DNA from: Actinacidiphila rubida
GTDB lineage: Bacteria > Actinomycetota > Actinomycetes > Streptomycetales > Streptomycetaceae
Reading direction: 5' to 3'
DNA length: 64,000 nucleotides
Assembly (NCBI RefSeq): GCF_900110255.1
Contig: NZ_FODD01000007.1
Location: 1 to 64,000 of the forward strand
Under the pieces are notes generated by a model. That model was not told the origin of the DNA, did not search any database, and saw nothing but the letters and a program-made list of their open reading frames with translations. Shown piece by piece: positions 60,556 through 64,000 of the stretch. Both the position numbers and the translations under genes were made by a program. Numbering within the stretch: position 1 is the stretch's first letter; the number at the start of each line of letters is the position of its first letter.

Positions 60556-62814
60556 GTGGCCGCGCAGACCGCATCATCGGGGGTTCGCGACCAGGAGATC
60601 GCCGCCGAACAGGCGCACCTGGACCGGGTGTACCACCGCCTCGAGGAGAAGATCACCGAGGCGGAGTTCCTCATGCACGACGCCGCCCAGCGCGGCCACG
60701 TCGGCACGCCCGGGGCACTCGCGGAGCGGGACGCGCAGGTGTACCGGGCCGGCGTCCGCCTCAACCGGCTGAACAACGAGTTCGAGGACTTCCTGTTCGG
60801 GCGGATCGACCTGCTGCGCGGCAAGGACGGCGTGAAGGGCCCCGACGGCGCCTTCACGTCCGTCGACCCCGCGGACGACGCGGTCGGTCCCGACGCCACC
60901 GCGGAGATCGCCGAGACCCTGCACATCGGCCGGATCGGCGTGCTCGACACCGACTACGCGCCGCTGGTGATCGACTGGCGCGCGCCCGCCGCCGCGCCGT
61001 TCTACCGCTCCACCCCCGTCGCGCCGGGCCGTGTGGTGCGGCGCCGGGTGATCCGCTCCAAGGGCCGCCGCGTCCTCGGCGTCGAGGACGATCTGCTGCG
61101 CCCCGAACTGGACACCGGGCTGCCGGTCGTCGGCGACGGCGCGCTGATGGCGGCGCTCGGCCAGGCCCGCACACACTCCATGCGCGACATCGTCGCCAGC
61201 ATCCAGGCCGAACAGGACCTGGTGATCAGGGCGCCCGCCGCGTCCGTCACCGAGGTGTCCGGCGGGCCCGGCACCGGCAAGACCGCGGTCGCGCTGCACC
61301 GCGCCGCGTACCTGCTCTACCAGGACCGGCGGCGCTACGCCGGCGGCATCCTGTGCGTCAGCCCCACCCCGCTGCTCGTCGCGTACACCGAGGGCGTGCT
61401 GCCGTCGCTCGGCGAGGAGGGGCAGGTCGCGATCCGCGCGGTCGGCTCGCTCGTCGACGGCGTCACCGCGGATCTGTACGACGACCCGGCGGTGGCCCGC
61501 GTCAAGGGCTCGCTGCGCATGCAGAAGGTGCTGCGCAACGCGGCCCGCGGCTGCCTCGACCTCGTGCCCGCCCGCCCCTCCCAGCTGCGCGTCGTGGCGT
61601 TCGGCCGCCGCCTGGAGCTGGGCGAGCAGGAACTGGCCGAGGTGCGCCGGCAGGTGCTCGGCGGCACCACGCCCGTCAACCTGCTGCGCCCGCGCGCCCG
61701 CCGGCTGCTGCTCGACGCGCTGTGGCGCAGGGCCGGCCGCCGCTTCGACGACGCGGAACTGGCCGCGGAGGAGCGGCAGGGCTTCGACGAGGACATCACG
61801 ACCGAGCCGGAGTTCACCACGTTCCTCGACGCGTGGTGGCCGGTGCTGGAGCCGCGCACGGTGCTCGCCTCGCTCGCCGACGAGCGGCGGCTGGGCCGCT
61901 GGGCCCGGCGGGTGCTGACCCCGCCGGAGGTGCGCCGGGTCGCGAGGTCGCTGCGGCGCGATGGCGCGTCCGTGCACGACGTGGCGCTGCTCGACGAGCT
62001 GGACACGCTGCTCGGCTCGCCACCGCGGGAGAAGAGGAAGCGGGAGCTGGACCCGCTGGACCAGCTCACCGGCCTGGACGAGCTGATGCCGCAGCTCGGC
62101 GAGACGGCCCGGGAGCGGGCCGAGCGGCTGGCCCGCGAACGCACCGAGTACACGCACGTCATCGTCGACGAGGCGCAGGACCTGACGCCCATGCAGTGGC
62201 GGATGGTCGGCCGCCGCGGACGGACCGCGACGTGGACGATCGTCGGCGACCCCGCGCAGAGTTCGTGGTCGGACGTCGACGAGGCGGCCCAGGCGCGCGA
62301 CGAGGCGCTCGGCACGCGGCCGCGCCGGCGGTTCACGCTGACCGTCAACTACCGCAACCCCGCGGAGATCGCGGAGGTCGCGTCCACCGTTCTGGCGCTG
62401 GCCATGCCGGGCAGCGAGCCGCCGCGCGCGGTCCGCTCCACCGGGGTCGAACCGCGGTACGAGGTGGCCGGCGCGGACCTGGGCGCGGACGTGCGCGCGG
62501 CCGCGGAGCGGTTGCTCGCCGAGGTGGACGGCACGGTCGGCGTCGTGGTGGCCATGAACCGCCGTGCGCAGGCCCGCGATTGGGTGGCGGGACTCGGGGA
62601 CCGGGTCGTCGCGCTGGGCAGCCTGGAGGCGAAGGGGCTGGAGTACGACGCGACGGTCGTGGTGTCCCCGGCGGAGATCGCGGAGGAGTCCCCTGCGGGG
62701 TTGCGGGTGCTGTACGTGGCGCTGACGCGGGCGACGCAGCGGCTCACCGTGGTGGCGCGGGAGGCGGATCTGCCCGACGCGGGCGGGGTTCCGGATCTGC
62801 TCCGCGCGGACTAG
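60556..62814 (+). CDS. helD: HelD-type RNA polymerase-associated helicase
   Basis: This 752-residue UvrD/Rep-like ATPase begins at a GTG after AAGGGGG. The N-terminal coiled-coil arm (DQEIAAEQAHLDRVYHRLEE) precedes Walker A VSGGPGTGKTAVALHRAA near residue 235. YTHVIVDEAQDLTPMQWRM (motif II, DEAQ) is near 535, VNYRNPAEIAEVAS (motif IV region) near 595, and LRVLYVALTRATQRLTV (motif VI) near 717. Actinobacterial HelD inserts arms into the RNA polymerase channels, releases DNA and recycles the enzyme. A paralogue, HelR, gives rifampicin tolerance. I see no rifampicin-associated promoter element upstream, which favours the housekeeping HelD. Confidence 0.93.
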   Translation: MAAQTASSGVRDQEIAAEQAHLDRVYHRLEEKITEAEFLMHDAAQRGHVGTPGALAERDAQVYRAGVRLNRLNNEFEDFLFGRIDLLRGKDGVKGPDGAFTSVDPADDAVGPDATAEIAETLHIGRIGVLDTDYAPLVIDWRAPAAAPFYRSTPVAPGRVVRRRVIRSKGRRVLGVEDDLLRPELDTGLPVVGDGALMAALGQARTHSMRDIVASIQAEQDLVIRAPAASVTEVSGGPGTGKTAVALHRAAYLLYQDRRRYAGGILCVSPTPLLVAYTEGVLPSLGEEGQVAIRAVGSLVDGVTADLYDDPAVARVKGSLRMQKVLRNAARGCLDLVPARPSQLRVVAFGRRLELGEQELAEVRRQVLGGTTPVNLLRPRARRLLLDALWRRAGRRFDDAELAAEERQGFDEDITTEPEFTTFLDAWWPVLEPRTVLASLADERRLGRWARRVLTPPEVRRVARSLRRDGASVHDVALLDELDTLLGSPPREKRKRELDPLDQLTGLDELMPQLGETARERAERLARERTEYTHVIVDEAQDLTPMQWRMVGRRGRTATWTIVGDPAQSSWSDVDEAAQARDEALGTRPRRRFTLTVNYRNPAEIAEVASTVLALAMPGSEPPRAVRSTGVEPRYEVAGADLGADVRAAAERLLAEVDGTVGVVVAMNRRAQARDWVAGLGDRVVALGSLEAKGLEYDATVVVSPAEIAEESPAGLRVLYVALTRATQRLTVVAREADLPDAGGVPDLLRAD

Positions 62815-62835
62815 AGGCTGCCCCTCGGGCTTGGC

Positions 62836-62952
62836 GCATCCGGGGCGCCGCCCCGTCCCGGGCGTGGGCGGCGTCCGGGGTACGGCCCCGTCCCGGGCGT
62901 GGGCGGCGTCCGGGGTGCGGCCCCGTGCCGGGCGGGGCGGCATCCGGGGTGC
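62836..62952. repeat. 35-bp minisatellite, 3.4 copies
   Basis: Units start at 62836, 62871, 62906 and 62940 with GC(A/G)TCCGGGG. The first two are 35 bp, the third 34 bp and the fourth is partial. It lies just after helD in non-coding DNA. Confidence 0.85.
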
Positions 62953-62990
62953 CCCCGGGGGGCGTCGCCGTCTGGCGGTGGGGACATGGC

Positions 62991-63020
62991 GGAGGCCCCT
63001 CCCGGGGGAGGGGCCTCCTT
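62991..63020. terminator. terminator of helD
   Basis: GGAGGCCCCTCCC pairs perfectly with GGGAGGGGCCTCC around GG, followed by TT. It lies downstream of the minisatellite. Confidence 0.8.
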
Positions 63021-63309
63021 GGCTTGCGACACCGGCCCGCCATGCTCGCCTCGCGGCAAGTGGGCGCTCGAAGCGCCTAAGGTTGGGCCCGGGGGCTTGG
63101 ATCGAGCCGGTGCCGTACCCAGGCTAACAAACGGATCCCCGAACCTCTTCCCCTGGACGGCAATCCCCGGGGTCTTCCGGGCCCTTGCCGAGGATTCACA
63201 TCGTGGAAGTAGTCTTCCGTCATCTGCCGGTTTCCTGGTACTCGCCGGTAGATGCAACGATCGATCCGCATCACGAACAACCCTCAGCAGGAACCGGAAG
63301 AAGGTCGTC
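63021..63309 (+). promoter_or_regulatory. structured upstream region of the malic enzyme gene
   Basis: These 289 bases hold GGAAG-tagt-CTTCC (63205-63218). A larger stem follows, CATCTGCCGG (63221-63230) with CCGGTAGATG (63245-63254), 10 bp with one G-T pair. AGAAGG precedes the ATG. The lower GC content near 63110-63290 marks a likely promoter or leader. A minus-strand frame here was rejected. Confidence 0.4.
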
Positions 63310-64000
63310 ATGGCAACGGCGCCAAGCGTCTCGTACTCGATCACGGTGCGGCTGGAGGTCCCCGCGAGCGGGACCGCGGTCAGCCAGCTCACCACCGCGG
63401 TGGAGTCCTCCGGAGGATCCGTCACCGGTCTGGACGTCACCGCGTCGGGCCACGAGAAGCTGCGCATCGACGTCACCGTGGCCGCCAGTTCCACCGCGCA
63501 CGCCGACGAGATCGTCAGCAACCTGCGGCACATCGACGGCGTGTCCATCGGCAAGGTCTCCGACCGTACGTTCCTGATGCACCTCGGCGGCAAGATCGAG
63601 ATGCAGTCCAAGCACCCCATCCGCAACCGCGACGACCTGTCCATGATCTACACGCCCGGCGTGGCGCGGGTGTGCATGGCGATCGCGGAGAACCCCGAGG
63701 ACGCGCGCCGGCTGACCATCAAGCGCAACTCCGTCGCGGTGGTCACGGACGGCTCCGCGGTGCTGGGCCTGGGCAACATCGGGCCGAAGGCCGCCCTTCC
63801 GGTGATGGAGGGCAAGGCGGCGCTGTTCAAGCGGTTCGCCGGCATCGACGCGTGGCCGCTGTGCCTGGACACCCAGGACCCCGACCAGATCGTGGAGATC
63901 GTCAAGGCGATCGCGCCCGGCTTCGCCGGCATCAACCTGGAGGACATCTCCGCGCCGCGCTGCTTCGAGATCGAGGCGCGGCTGCGCGAGGCGCTGGACA
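63310..64000 (+). CDS. NAD-dependent malic enzyme (start only)
   Basis: The gene runs off the window after 230 codons. The N-terminal ACT-like regulatory domain (about 5-85, YSITVRLEVPASGTAVSQL, then LRIDVTVAASSTAHADEIVS) precedes the malic enzyme domain. The latter shows MIYTPGVARVCMAIAENP (the Tyr is the proposed general acid), KRNSVAVVTDGSAVLGLGNI and GPKAALPVMEGKAALFKRF (with the catalytic Lys). It ends here at INLEDISAPRCFEIE, whose acidic residues bind the divalent metal. It converts malate to pyruvate and CO2. By position it equals S. coelicolor SCO2951. Confidence 0.94.
   Translation, partial: MATAPSVSYSITVRLEVPASGTAVSQLTTAVESSGGSVTGLDVTASGHEKLRIDVTVAASSTAHADEIVSNLRHIDGVSIGKVSDRTFLMHLGGKIEMQSKHPIRNRDDLSMIYTPGVARVCMAIAENPEDARRLTIKRNSVAVVTDGSAVLGLGNIGPKAALPVMEGKAALFKRFAGIDAWPLCLDTQDPDQIVEIVKAIAPGFAGINLEDISAPRCFEIEARLREALD

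Noticed and set aside
63077..63280. Minus-strand open frame of 67 codons upstream of malic enzyme
   Set aside because: Third codon positions are not GC-biased and it includes rare codons such as TTA and AGA; it overlaps the structured leader and has no ribosome binding site.

Overview
The window is about 72% GC chromosomal DNA from a Streptomyces or very close relative. Evidence is the third-codon GC bias, frequent GTG starts, FtsE/FtsX, MtrAB-LpqB, a DUF397/helix-turn-helix/ATPase trio and a sortase-E type LAETG protein. From memory, the core order (mtrA-mtrB-lpqB-comF-hpf-response regulator-secA-GDH-sugar ABC-pkaA-pkaB-prfB-ftsE-ftsX-protease-smpB-ssrA-narK-nnaR-helD-malic enzyme) is that of S. 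coelicolor from about SCO3013 down to SCO2951. That comparison was not run.

Layout. 0-5 kb: the 3' end of a 5S rRNA gene with its terminator, a polytopic membrane protein, mtnA (methionine salvage), an acetyltransferase, a two-domain VOC protein and a small orphan gene. 5-12.4 kb: mtrA-mtrB-lpqB, comF, the ribosome hibernation factor hpf and an orphan NarL-type regulator. 12.4-19.4 kb: an AlkZ-like glycosylase, a second acetyltransferase, secA, an Rv3235-family protein, a DUF6912 protein and a HAD phosphatase. 19.6-24.6 kb: the 1651-residue NAD-glutamate dehydrogenase. 24.7-34.8 kb, all on the minus strand: a receptor Ser/Thr kinase, two GT-C-like membrane proteins and a three-gene sugar ABC importer. 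34.9-44.2 kb: a small protein and an FHA-FtsK/SpoIIIE ATPase (minus) divergent from two receptor kinases, pkaA and pkaB (plus). 44.4-52 kb: prfB, a repeat-rich LAETG surface protein, ftsE-ftsX, an S41 protease, smpB and tmRNA. 52-56.4 kb: an accessory patch beside tmRNA, with a lipoprotein/secreted-protein pair, the helix-turn-helix/DUF397/ATPase trio and a broken GH31 glycosidase. 56.6-64 kb: narK and nnaR, a CGNR protein, helD and the start of an NAD-malic enzyme.

How the parts relate. MtrAB-LpqB, FtsEX with its neighbouring protease, SecA and the surface proteins all concern the cell envelope and its growth. HPF, HelD, PrfB, SmpB and tmRNA concern ribosome and polymerase rescue. NarK and NnaR form a nitrate assimilation unit, and both have GlnR-box-like upstream sequences. 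GDH and malic enzyme handle central carbon/nitrogen flow.

The most interesting signals are regulatory. The direct repeat ATCAC-N5-GTCAC occurs upstream of mtrA, gdh and pkaA, a candidate MtrA regulon linking the two-component system to a Ser/Thr kinase. Seven genes have a -10-like hexamer 6-7 bases before the start codon and probably make leaderless mRNAs. Two LacI-type operators now face a truncated glycosidase. A sugar permease carries a large inserted Cna-B/SdrD-like segment. I found no CRISPR array, transposase, integrase or tRNA gene.
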